From Fusobacterium sp. (GTDB taxonomy: Bacteria; Fusobacteriota; Fusobacteriia; Fusobacteriales; Fusobacteriaceae): DNA of 23,119 nt. The notes under the pieces are model-generated. The model was given only the letters and a program-made list of their open reading frames with translations, was not told the DNA's origin and did not search any database. A program made the position numbers and the translations under genes. This document shows, one piece after another, positions 1 through 7,354 of the stretch. How positions within the stretch are numbered: position 1 is the first letter of the stretch; each line of letters starts with the position of its first letter. The stretch lies in contig JAHHSZ010000017.1 in assembly GCA_020024915.1 (NCBI GenBank), positions 1-23,119 on the forward strand. Direction: 5' to 3'.

Positions 1-79
1 GTTTTATCTTATTAAACTTCTCAAGTTGTATCTTAAAATTAGCTACTAAATTTTTTTCATTTTTTATCCTGATTCCTTC

Positions 80-190
80 TTACCCTTTTGAAGTTGTTTG
101 CTCTTTTAAATTTTTTTTTAACTTTTCTTTTAAACAACTTGACCTGCCCGACGAACCTAGAAGTTTAGATCTTTGTATTCGCTTTCTCAT
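80..190 (-). CDS. Possible small ORF or decayed gene downstream of the GT4 gene
   Basis: A 36-codon ORF begins with an ATG that overlaps the stop of the glycosyltransferase gene (TAATG), an arrangement typical of translationally coupled genes. The product is very basic (starts MRKRIQRSKLL) and matches no family I recognise. It ends at a TAA at 82-80, but the same frame stays open from there to the window edge, with coding-like composition (for example KNEKNLVANFKIQLEKF). It may therefore be the front of a gene broken by a stop, or chance. The segment at about 145-165 is unusually GC-rich for this region. Confidence 0.25.
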   Translation of the reverse strand: MRKRIQRSKLLGSSGRSSCLKEKLKKNLKEQTTSKG

Positions 191-1245
191 TATTTTTTAC
201 ATTCATTTTCATTCTTTAAATAAAAAAACATCAAATTTAATAAATTAGTTTCATCTTCTGAAATTAATCTTCCATAATCAGATTTATTTCCTAAAATTTC
301 TTGTGTTCCATTAGTTTCTGTTGCTATTACCATTTTTCTTAAAATCATAGCCTCTACACATGTTAGTGAAAATCCTTCATTTTTTGAAGATAAAACAAAT
401 AATTTTGAATTAGCTATATATTTATATGGATTTAATTTTTGTCCTAATAAAAAAACTTCACTCTCCATATTTAAATTTTTTATCAACATTTCTAATTTCT
501 CTCTCTCTTTTCCTTCACCAATAATTACCAATTTTTCAGGTATATTATTTTCCTTTTTTAATCTTGAGAAGCTTTTTATCAACAATGCTTGATTTTTATT
601 TTCAGTTAGTGAGCCAACAGAAATTACATATTCTCCTAAGTTTTCCTCAATAGGTTCCTTACTTTTTTCCAAAATCAAATTAAAATCCATAAAATTATAT
701 ATCTTTAATATTTGAGGATGAACAGTATTTTTTTCATATCCATTTTTCATCACTTCATTTATCGTTACTATATAGTCATATCTCTCCACATTTTTTCTTT
801 TATTCTTATTTTTAGGTAAACTTCCATCTCCAGCATGACTCCAACCAATTAATTTTTTATTCCTTAAATTTATTTTATGTAAATTTCTCATCAATCCCAT
901 ATCATAATCTATAATTATATCTGAAAATTTCAAATATTTTTCAAATTTTTTTGCTGATATTTTTTTCTTTATTTTTAATAAAAATGAGTACAATATCTTT
1001 CTTAATGGGTTTTTACTCTTTTTATTTCTTTCAATCCAACTCATGAATTTTTCAGTTGTTAAAAATTTATACTCCACCCACTTAGGAATATCATTAATAT
1101 AATCATTTCTTTTTCCATTATTTTCCTCCACTAATAATAATACCTCATACTTTTGAGGGTCCAATAATTTCAAGAATTCTATTAACATTTTTTCCTGACC
1201 GCCAATTGAAATATTTCCATTATGAACAATCAATTTTCTCTTCAT
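190..1245 (-). CDS. GT4-family glycosyltransferase, probably LPS/surface glycan
   Basis: Predicted retaining glycosyltransferase of family GT4 (GT-B fold), moving a sugar from a nucleotide-sugar donor to an LPS-core or surface-glycan acceptor at the cytoplasmic face of the inner membrane. The N-terminus has a GGQEKMLIEFL loop typical of the acceptor domain. The C-terminal half has the donor-domain signatures VISVGSLTENKNQ, IIGEGKEREKLE and the EGFSLTCVEAM element, which carries the E-x7-E pair near residues 290-300. The reading frame can be extended to a TTG at 1248, but the ATG at 1245 lies 6 nt after GGGAG and is preferred (351 aa). The C-terminus is somewhat short for the family, ending soon after the NGTQEIL segment. 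It is divergent from the sugar-kinase gene with its own promoter. Acceptor and sugar cannot be told from sequence. Confidence 0.85.
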   Translation of the reverse strand: MKRKLIVHNGNISIGGQEKMLIEFLKLLDPQKYEVLLLVEENNGKRNDYINDIPKWVEYKFLTTEKFMSWIERNKKSKNPLRKILYSFLLKIKKKISAKKFEKYLKFSDIIIDYDMGLMRNLHKINLRNKKLIGWSHAGDGSLPKNKNKRKNVERYDYIVTINEVMKNGYEKNTVHPQILKIYNFMDFNLILEKSKEPIEENLGEYVISVGSLTENKNQALLIKSFSRLKKENNIPEKLVIIGEGKEREKLEMLIKNLNMESEVFLLGQKLNPYKYIANSKLFVLSSKNEGFSLTCVEAMILRKMVIATETNGTQEILGNKSDYGRLISEDETNLLNLMFFYLKNENECKK

Positions 1246-1284
1246 CAATAACTCCCTAAATACTAATATTTCCTTTATCTATAA

Positions 1285-1313
1285 ATTATACCAAATTTTT
1301 AATTATTTTTCAC
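1285..1313 (-). promoter_or_regulatory. Promoter of the GT4 gene
   Basis: On the minus strand GTGAAA (1313-1308) is followed after exactly 17 nt by a perfect TATAAT (1290-1285), about 40 nt upstream of the glycosyltransferase ATG. Confidence 0.6.
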
Positions 1314-1351
1314 TTAGATTTATTAAATTTAATATTAATTTTGCATTTTTA

Positions 1352-1360
1352 TGCTATAAT
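1352..1360 (+). promoter_or_regulatory. Extended -10 promoter of the kinase/lipid-kinase pair
   Basis: TGCTATAAT is an extended -10 element (TGn then perfect TATAAT at 1355-1360) 30 nt upstream of the kinase ATG. No good -35 is seen at 17 nt, which is normal for extended -10 promoters. Confidence 0.6.
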
Positions 1361-1390
1361 TTAAATATATTTTATATTGGGAGAGTTTAT

Positions 1391-1903
1391 ATGAAGATTA
1401 TTAGTGAACAAAAAAGATCTATTGTTTATTTTAATGAAAATAATAAAACATTTATTAAAAATTTTAAACCTAAATTTATTAACAAACTTAAGTATTTTTT
1501 TAAACTTAGAAAATACCCAGGAAATAATTTTTATTTCATTAGTTCAGAGTTACAAAAATTAAATATTCCTACAGTTAAAGTATTAAGTTATTCTCATTAC
1601 TCCGTAACTACAAAAAAACTACGTGGACTTCCATTGGACAAGTATTTAAAAGAAAAAAATAATTCTTTTATTTTAAATGACTTTATACTTTTAATTACTA
1701 CTATTTTGAATCATGACATATACTGTGGAGATTTTTCTTATGACAATTTTTTTGTTGTTAATAATAAAATTTATGCTATTGATTTAGAAGATTATAAAAA
1801 GGAAAGATTTTTTAATAACTGTAAAAATGAAGCTATCCGGAGAATGAAAGGAAAAGTTGATGATTGGGTAATCGAAGAGATAAAAAAAAGACTAAACTTA
1901 TAG
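1391..1903 (+). CDS. RfaY/WaaY-like LPS core sugar kinase
   Basis: Small kinase-fold protein of 170 aa, resembling lipopolysaccharide core heptose kinases of the RfaY/WaaY type, which phosphorylate core sugars from ATP on the cytoplasmic side of the inner membrane. The visible catalytic loop is YCGDFSYDNFFV (residues 111-122), giving the GD(x4)N pattern. The metal-binding segment is YAIDLEDY (D131), equivalent to the DFG motif. The usual His of HGD is replaced by Cys (CGD). The N-lobe has few recognisable motifs. GGGAGAG precedes the ATG at a good distance. The lipid-kinase gene follows after 12 nt, so the two are probably co-transcribed. The neighbouring glycosyltransferases support an LPS-core role, but the substrate is inferred. 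Confidence 0.65.
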   Translation: MKIISEQKRSIVYFNENNKTFIKNFKPKFINKLKYFFKLRKYPGNNFYFISSELQKLNIPTVKVLSYSHYSVTTKKLRGLPLDKYLKEKNNSFILNDFILLITTILNHDIYCGDFSYDNFFVVNNKIYAIDLEDYKKERFFNNCKNEAIRRMKGKVDDWVIEEIKKRLNL

Positions 1904-1915
1904 TAGAGGTGCTTT

Positions 1916-2794
1916 ATGAAAAAAGTAAAATTTATATACAATCCTTTCTCAGGTGAAGGGATTGTCACAAAAAACTTAGATATAATTATTGAAAAATACC
2001 AAGATAAAGGGTATACTATTATCCCCTTTAGAATCTCTGAGGAGCAAAATTTAGCAGATGCATTTTTAGATTTAGATAATAGTTATCACCATATTCTAGG
2101 AGCTGGGGGAGATGGTACAATCAATCAGATTATCAATCATATGAAAGCAAAGCAACTGGATATTCCATTAGCTATTCTACCTGTTGGAACTGCTAATGAT
2201 TTTGCTAAATTTATAGAAATGCCTTCAAACATTGGAGAGGCTTGTGATAAAATACTAGTTGGAAATATCCACGAGATTGATTTAGGAAAGGCAAATGACA
2301 AATATTTTATAAATGTCTTTAGTTTTGGGGTATTTACAGATGTTTCTCAAAAAACTCCCACTCATTTAAAAAATATTTTAGGGAAATTAGCTTACTACTT
2401 AAATGGTATTAAAGAGCTACCTTCACTAAAAAAACTTAATATTAAAATGGCAGCTGATGACTTTTTCTATGAGGGTAATGCATTAATTTTCTTTACTTTT
2501 AATGGAAAAACTGCTGGAAATATAAATATTTCATATAAAAGTGAGATAAATGATGGACTTTTAGATGTAATAATCTTAAAAGGAGAGAATCTCCATCTTG
2601 CTCTTCTTTCATTCTTTGAATTTTTTAGATCAGAGCATCTTGAAAAACCTAAGGATATTATTCACTTTAAAAGTAATAACTTTACAGTTGAATACTCTGA
2701 TCCTACTATAAAATCTGATATTGACGGAGAAAGTGGTCCCATATCCCCTATACACATAACTTGTATAAAAAAAGGATTGAAATTAATATTTTAA
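1916..2794 (+). CDS. Diacylglycerol kinase-family lipid kinase (YegS/BmrU type)
   Basis: 292-aa soluble lipid kinase of the DAGK catalytic family, transferring phosphate from ATP to a lipid alcohol (diacylglycerol, or possibly another lipid such as phosphatidylglycerol or sphingolipid). The nucleotide-binding motif GGDGT is at residues 64-68, preceded by the N-terminal YNPFSGEG element. LPVGTANDFAK follows, then a C-terminal beta-rich domain with SDIDGESG near residue 270, as in YegS, DgkB and BmrU. The length is normal for the family. AGAGGTG precedes the ATG. It lies 12 nt after the sugar-kinase gene. The lipid substrate cannot be assigned from sequence; phospholipid recycling next to envelope genes is a reasonable guess. 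Confidence 0.85.
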   Translation: MKKVKFIYNPFSGEGIVTKNLDIIIEKYQDKGYTIIPFRISEEQNLADAFLDLDNSYHHILGAGGDGTINQIINHMKAKQLDIPLAILPVGTANDFAKFIEMPSNIGEACDKILVGNIHEIDLGKANDKYFINVFSFGVFTDVSQKTPTHLKNILGKLAYYLNGIKELPSLKKLNIKMAADDFFYEGNALIFFTFNGKTAGNINISYKSEINDGLLDVIILKGENLHLALLSFFEFFRSEHLEKPKDIIHFKSNNFTVEYSDPTIKSDIDGESGPISPIHITCIKKGLKLIF

Positions 2795-2916
2795 AAAAAT
2801 TTATTTAATTAAATATTTTTAAAAAATATATTTTTTATATATAACTCATTGATTAAATTACTTATTTTCTAAAGAAAAAACTATTTTTTAACACTTTTTC
2901 TCTTTTTTGACCTAAT

Positions 2917-2955
2917 AAGCAAGAAGTCCCCCACCTCTATGGTGCAATGAATTGC
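2917..2955 (+). mobile_element. Probable IS200/IS605-type right-end remnant
   Basis: The segment AAGCAAGAAGTCCCCCACC, followed by a 5-nt loop and GGTG, resembles the subterminal hairpin downstream of tnpB in IS200/IS605 elements, as I remember them. The stem CACC/GGTG is at 2932-2935 and 2941-2944. A second tiny palindrome, GCAAT/ATTGC, is at 2944-2948 and 2951-2955. No tnpA or tnpB remains next to it. The assignment is by recollection of motif style, not by alignment. Confidence 0.35.
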
Positions 2956-2959
2956 CTTA

Positions 2960-2988
2960 TTGTTTTTTAGAAAATAAAATGATATAAT
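2960..2988 (+). promoter_or_regulatory. Orphan promoter
   Basis: TTGTTT (2960-2965), a 17-nt spacer and a perfect TATAAT (2983-2988). No ORF follows for more than 500 nt before murI. It may drive a non-coding RNA, a long murI leader, or be the left-over promoter of an inactivated element. Confidence 0.5.
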
Positions 2989-3400
2989 TAAGCCAGTGTG
3001 CATGTAAAAAATAGGAATAGTAATGGTTAAAAATTTCTATTTTCAAAAAGTAAAACAATTTACCAATAAAGTGTAAATAAAATATAGCTAAAAATTAAAA
3101 AAATAATAAAAATATAAAATTACGAAAGGAGGGAGTTGTCAATATATAAAATATACATATTGCAGTAGAAAACTTGAGTGTTAAAAATTGATAAAAATTA
3201 AATATTTACCTGATATGATAAAGAAAAATATTTTTATGAATTTAGACAGCACTTAAATATGAGTGTGTATTAAGAAAAATTTGAATTAGTAATAATGGAT
3301 ATATTTTAATCAACATCACAATAGCTGAGTCAATGTGAAAAGATTAAAAAGTGTTTAAAACTAAAAAATAGCGTTTAAAAATTATAGTTGTAGGCTTAAA

Positions 3401-3464
3401 TATTTATAGAGATTTAAATACACATATTAATCTTTCAAGATATTAACATAAGTCTCTATAAATA
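3401..3464. repeat. 12-bp perfect inverted repeat upstream of murI
   Basis: TATTTATAGAGA at 3401-3412 is matched by its exact reverse complement at 3453-3464, with a 40-nt loop. It lies about 90 nt upstream of the murI start. Function unknown; an operator, an RNA stem or chance in AT-rich DNA are all possible. Confidence 0.45.
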
Positions 3465-3550
3465 ATATTAATGTTAAAATTAGGCACATAGAACAAAACA
3501 TTAAATCATATTTATAAATTTTATATATTATTGACAACAGAACATTAATT

Positions 3551-4342
3551 ATGTCACAAAATTTAAGTATTGGTGTTTTCGATTCTGGCGTTGGTGGAAC
3601 TACAATTTTAAAAGAAATACTCCTACTTCTCCCTCAAGAGAATATTATATATTATGGTGATAGTGGTAATGCTCCCTATGGAGAAAAATCAGTCGAAGAG
3701 ATTCAAAATTTCTGTTCTAAAATATTAGATTTTTTTATGAAGAATGGATGTAAAGCCGTAGTAATAGCTTGTAATACAGCAACTGCTGCTGCTTTAGATA
3801 AACTTACTGTGGAGTATTCTATCCCTATTATTGGAGTTATAACTCCAGGTGCTAAGGGAGCTATGAAAGTTACTAAGAATAAAAAAATTAATATTCTAGC
3901 CACTCCTTTTACTGTATCATCTCATTGTTATATTAAAGAGTTAGATAAATTTTCAAGTAGTCTTTCTATATTTCAAGAGGGATGTCCTGAATTATGTCCA
4001 ATGATTGAAAATGGGTGGGATTCATATCCTGATCGAGAAGAAATCCTAAAAAATCATATTTCTAAACTATCTAAATCAGCAGATACTTTAATTTTAGGTT
4101 GTACCCACTATCCTATTATTGAAAATGATATTAAAAAATATTTCTCTGGAACAATTGTTGATCCTGCAAAAGAAACAGCTATAGATTTAAAAAACCTTTT
4201 GAAGAAGAAAAAATTACTTAACTCCTCTGGAAAAAAAGGTTCATTAGATTTTTTTATATCTGGAAATATAGATTCTTTTAAAAATATAGTTGAAAAATTT
4301 CTAGGTTTTTCTATTAAGAATATCTACCCTGTTGAAAAATAG
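3551..4342 (+). CDS. murI: Glutamate racemase
   Basis: Cofactor-independent racemase converting L-glutamate to D-glutamate for peptidoglycan synthesis in the cytoplasm. The protein has the family N-terminus IGVFDSGVGGTT, the first catalytic cysteine in ACNTATAA (C74) and the second in LGCTHYP (C184), with GDSGNAPYG near residue 36. At 263 aa the length is normal. The ATG gives the expected N-terminus, yet no Shine-Dalgarno sequence is visible in the 20 nt before it, unlike almost every other gene here. A possible weak promoter is TTAAAT-17-TATATT (3501-3529), which would leave a leader of only about 15 nt. Downstream it shares a bidirectional terminator with the convergent GT9 gene. Confidence 0.95.
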   Translation: MSQNLSIGVFDSGVGGTTILKEILLLLPQENIIYYGDSGNAPYGEKSVEEIQNFCSKILDFFMKNGCKAVVIACNTATAAALDKLTVEYSIPIIGVITPGAKGAMKVTKNKKINILATPFTVSSHCYIKELDKFSSSLSIFQEGCPELCPMIENGWDSYPDREEILKNHISKLSKSADTLILGCTHYPIIENDIKKYFSGTIVDPAKETAIDLKNLLKKKKLLNSSGKKGSLDFFISGNIDSFKNIVEKFLGFSIKNIYPVEK

Positions 4343-4351
4343 ATTAATCAA

Positions 4352-4395
4352 TTAAAAAAAGAGTGTTATAAACTTTTGTTGCAACACTCTTTTTT
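4352..4395. terminator. Bidirectional terminator between murI and the GT9 gene
   Basis: GAGTGTT (4361-4367) pairs with AACACTC (4383-4389). An A-run lies on the left and a T-run on the right, so it can stop both converging transcripts. Confidence 0.85.
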
Positions 4396-4428
4396 ATCAA
4401 ACTGCTCTTTCAAATCCGAATTTTCCTT

Positions 4429-5466
4429 CTAAATTCTGTTATTTTTTACATTCCTATTGTAGAATTCTCTAAATTTATCTACAATTAAATCAACAGTCAT
4501 TATTTTTTCCTGTTCACTTGCTCCTAATGAATAAGCATTAGGATCTATATCTAATGGTCCTATATGCTCATTTTTATCTCCTGCTATCAACCACTCTCTT
4601 ACATCTAGATTTGGTCTACAAACTACTAATGTAGGAATTCCCACTGCATGTGCTATATGTCTTGGTCCACCTTCATTTCCAAAGAACATATCACAATTTT
4701 TTAGTAACATTGCTAATTCTCTGATACTTTTTGTTTCTATATTTGTAAAAATATGCTTATCATTTCCCAATTTTTTATGAGCTTCTAGTGCAAACTCCTT
4801 CTCAGCTGGAGAGTAGTAGAATATTATTTGAGGTTCAAACTCTTTGATTATCTCCTTTGTAACCTCTAACATCTTCTCTATATTAAAGACTTTTGAAGGA
4901 ACTCTTGCATTTATAGCAAATGCTAGTACAGGTTTTTGAAAGTCTATACCTGCATCTATCATTTTCTTTTTCATATACTCCTTCTCTTGAGCTGTAACTT
5001 CAATAGAAAAATCCTCAGTATATTTTATATCATACTCTTTTTCTAGAGGCTTCAACATTTTTAAAAACTTATCAATCTTGTTCTTTGCTCCTACTGGTTC
5101 TAATATCTTATGAGTATATGTATACCCTCTATTTTTTTTATATCTCCCTATCTTATACTTACACTTAGGTGATAGAAGTGTAAATAGCTCACTTTTAGGT
5201 GTAGACATAATATCAATGATTATATCATAATTATTTCTTGTTACTTGCCACACTTTTTTTATATATTTAAATATATTTTTCTGTTCATCTTTTGTAATTG
5301 TTATTACATTGTCTATGTATTTATGATTTTCAAAAAGTGGTCCTATATGCTCATAGATAACATAATCAATTTGAGCATCTGGAAATGTATTCTTTAAAGT
5401 ATTACAAATAGGTGCTGCTAAAACAGAATCTCCAATCTGTTTAAATCTGATTACTAATATTTTCAA
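4429..5466 (-). CDS. GT9 heptosyltransferase-family glycosyltransferase
   Basis: Glycosyltransferase of family GT9 (ADP-heptose:LPS heptosyltransferase type, WaaC/WaaF/WaaQ-like), predicted to add heptose or a related sugar to the LPS inner core at the cytoplasmic face of the inner membrane. The N-terminus MKILVIRFKQIGDSVLAAPI is the usual acceptor-domain start. The C-terminal donor motif is FGNEGGPRHIAHAVGIPT (about residues 261-278), with the acidic/Gly-Gly-Pro-x-His pattern. Translation starts at a TTG: GGAGG lies 7 nt upstream and no closer ATG gives the conserved N-terminus. 345 aa is typical. Together with the GT4 and RfaY-like genes it suggests an LPS-core neighbourhood. The exact sugar is not determinable. 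Confidence 0.85.
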   Translation of the reverse strand: MKILVIRFKQIGDSVLAAPICNTLKNTFPDAQIDYVIYEHIGPLFENHKYIDNVITITKDEQKNIFKYIKKVWQVTRNNYDIIIDIMSTPKSELFTLLSPKCKYKIGRYKKNRGYTYTHKILEPVGAKNKIDKFLKMLKPLEKEYDIKYTEDFSIEVTAQEKEYMKKKMIDAGIDFQKPVLAFAINARVPSKVFNIEKMLEVTKEIIKEFEPQIIFYYSPAEKEFALEAHKKLGNDKHIFTNIETKSIRELAMLLKNCDMFFGNEGGPRHIAHAVGIPTLVVCRPNLDVREWLIAGDKNEHIGPLDIDPNAYSLGASEQEKIMTVDLIVDKFREFYNRNVKNNRI

Positions 5467-5495
5467 AATTCTACCTCCAATTGATTTCTATTCAG

Positions 5496-5504
5496 ATTAT
5501 AGCA
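5496..5504 (-). promoter_or_regulatory. Extended -10 promoter of the GT9 gene
   Basis: On the minus strand TGCTATAAT (5504-5496) is an extended -10 with a perfect TATAAT, about 30 nt upstream of the TTG start. No clear -35 is seen. Confidence 0.55.
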
Positions 5505-5523
5505 TTTTTTTCTATTTTTAACC

Positions 5524-5554
5524 ATAAAAAAAGGAAATAGAGGATAAATTTCCT
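5524..5554 (-). terminator. Terminator of the DUF1846 gene
   Basis: On the minus strand AGGAAAT pairs with ATTTCCT (5548-5554 with 5532-5538) around a 9-nt loop and is followed by a run of seven T. It lies 17 nt after the stop codon. Confidence 0.75.
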
Positions 5555-5570
5555 CATATTTCCAACATTT

Positions 5571-7073
5571 TTAGTCATTATAGTATAAATTTTCTGTAGG
5601 GAATACTTGATCACAAGTAAGATCAACACCTAATTTTCTTAAAGTTTGCTCATTATTTTTTCCTACAATATTTGTACAGTGTGCCTGTGTTCCTTTTAGC
5701 ATACTCAATTTATCCACAGCTACTTGTGCCATTGGATTTGTTACTGCACAGATACTCAATGCCATTAGAATCTCTTCACAGTTTAAAGTTATATTCTTGC
5801 TTTGAAGAGTTTTATCTTTTAAATTTAAAATTGGCTCTAATACCACTGGTGATATTAATAATATCTCATCATTTATTCCAGCAAAATATTTTACAGCATT
5901 TAAGATAGCTGCTGATGGAGCATCCATAAGTGGAGATGCCTTTCCTGTTATCATCTGCCCATCTGGTAATTCAAAAGCTATTGCTGAAGCAAGTTCTGTT
6001 TGCTTAGATCTAATATCTTCTAATTTCTTTCTAGCTACTTCCACAACTTTTCTATCCTCTTCTTTTAAATTTAGAGCATCCATTATTGTACGGGTTCTTT
6101 TGAATGTATCATAATCTACATAACCTTTTTTATATTCGCAACCAGTTTTGAAATATCTTCTTATTATCTCCTGTTTAGATGCCTCTTTTACAACTTCATC
6201 ATCAATTATCCCAAATCCAACTCTATTAACTCCCATATCTGTTGGAGATTTATAGATTGATTCTTTTCCTGTTATCTTCTCTATAATTCTTTTTAGTAGT
6301 GGAAAAGCTTCTACATCACGGTTATAGTTAACAGCTGTTTCTCTATAAGCTTCTAAATGGAAAGGATCTATCATATTTACGTCTTGCAAATCAACAGTTG
6401 CTGCTTCATAGGCTATATTTAAAGGATGTTTCAATGGTACATTCCATACAGGAAAAGTTTCAAACTTTGAATATCCTGCTGCATTCCCTCTTTTATAATC
6501 ATGGTATAACTGACTTAAACAAGTTGCTAATTTTCCACTTCCAGGTCCTGGGGCTGTAACAACTACTATTGGTTTAGTTGTTTCAATATATGGATTTTGT
6601 CCATATCCTTCATCACTAACAATTATATCAACATCTGTTGGATATCCCTTAGTTGCTCTATGTTTATATACTTTTATTCCTCTACGCTCTAATTTATTAA
6701 TAAATAAAGTAGTTGCAGGCTGATCGTTATATCTTGTTATAACAACACTATTTACTTGAAGTTCATGTTCTCTTAGATCATCTATCAATCTAAAAACTTC
6801 CATGTCATAAGTAATTCCAAAATCTCCTCTTATCTTATTTCTCTCTATATCTCCAGCATATACACAGATTACTACTTCAAGTTTATCTTTTAATTTATGT
6901 AATACTTTTATTTTAGCATTTTCATCAAATCCAGGTAAAACTCTTTTAGCATGTAAATCAAACATAAGTTTTCCACCAAATTCAAGGTAAAGCTTATCAT
7001 AATTATTAACTCTCTCTAAAATATACTTTGATTGTTCTTCAAGGTATTTGTTATGGTCAAATCCTATTTTCAT
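5571..7073 (-). CDS. DUF1846 family protein
   Basis: 500-aa cytoplasmic protein of the DUF1846 family, conserved in many anaerobes and Firmicutes and known from structural genomics, but with no established biochemical role that I know of. The family start MKIGFDHNKYLEEQSKYI is present. A glycine-rich phosphate-binding-like loop, VTAPGPGSGKLATC, near residues 172-185 suggests nucleotide or nucleotide-sugar binding. The conserved TDMGVNRVGFGI segment lies near residue 280. No signal peptide or membrane segment is seen. GGAGAAG lies before the ATG. It is a single-gene unit with its own terminator, divergent from the dha operon. The family assignment is from memory of its sequence; function is unknown. 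Confidence 0.85.
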   Translation of the reverse strand: MKIGFDHNKYLEEQSKYILERVNNYDKLYLEFGGKLMFDLHAKRVLPGFDENAKIKVLHKLKDKLEVVICVYAGDIERNKIRGDFGITYDMEVFRLIDDLREHELQVNSVVITRYNDQPATTLFINKLERRGIKVYKHRATKGYPTDVDIIVSDEGYGQNPYIETTKPIVVVTAPGPGSGKLATCLSQLYHDYKRGNAAGYSKFETFPVWNVPLKHPLNIAYEAATVDLQDVNMIDPFHLEAYRETAVNYNRDVEAFPLLKRIIEKITGKESIYKSPTDMGVNRVGFGIIDDEVVKEASKQEIIRRYFKTGCEYKKGYVDYDTFKRTRTIMDALNLKEEDRKVVEVARKKLEDIRSKQTELASAIAFELPDGQMITGKASPLMDAPSAAILNAVKYFAGINDEILLISPVVLEPILNLKDKTLQSKNITLNCEEILMALSICAVTNPMAQVAVDKLSMLKGTQAHCTNIVGKNNEQTLRKLGVDLTCDQVFPTENLYYND

Positions 7074-7219
7074 TCTCGCTTCTCCTTTTTTTAAAATTTA
7101 TTCGACTTTATATTGTAACATAGATTTTAAATTATTTCTACTCTTTTTACTTCCTTTTTATATTTTGCTTTATATTTTTATTTTTATTTGTATACATATA
7201 AGCCATTTGTTATTTTTAT

Positions 7220-7248
7220 TTGACAAATATGCTTAAATATCTTACAAT
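7220..7248 (+). promoter_or_regulatory. Promoter of the dhaKLM operon
   Basis: Perfect -35 TTGACA (7220-7225), 17-nt spacer, -10 TACAAT (7243-7248). The expected start near 7255 gives a leader of about 100 nt that carries a terminator-like hairpin. Confidence 0.75.
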
Positions 7249-7281
7249 GAGATAAGGAAATATGCTGTAGTGTTTTTGGAG

Positions 7282-7329
7282 AAAGGCTTAGATTAAATCT
7301 TTTTAGTAGATTTTTTTGAGTCTTTTTTT
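7282..7329 (+). promoter_or_regulatory. Possible attenuator hairpin in the dhaK leader
   Basis: AAAGGCTT (7282-7289) can pair with GAGTCTTT (7318-7325; two wobble pairs), enclosing a second stem AAATCT/AGATTT (7295-7300 with 7308-7313). A T-run (7323-7329) follows directly. This is the shape of an intrinsic terminator placed between the promoter and the dhaK ribosome binding site. No ligand-binding domain or known protein target is obvious. Confidence 0.45.
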
Positions 7330-7354
7330 ATAAAAAAATTTTGGAGGTTATTTT

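Larger units (their letters stand above)
2795..3550. other. 756-bp intergenic region without an intact gene
   Basis: Very AT-rich and full of stops in all frames. It holds a probable IS200/IS605 end fragment (2917-2955), a well-formed orphan promoter (2960-2988), a good ribosome-binding-like AAAGGAGGG (about 3124-3132) not followed by a usable ORF, and a 12-bp inverted repeat (3401-3412 and 3453-3464). One frame downstream of the AAAGGAGGG has short coding-like runs (for example YDKEKYFYEFRQHLN) separated by stops, so a decayed mobile gene is possible. I could not assign it to a family. Confidence 0.5.

Noticed and set aside
2795..2840. AT-only palindrome after the lipid-kinase gene as its terminator
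   Set aside because: The stem is made only of A/T with no clear U-run geometry; too weak to call in DNA of this composition.
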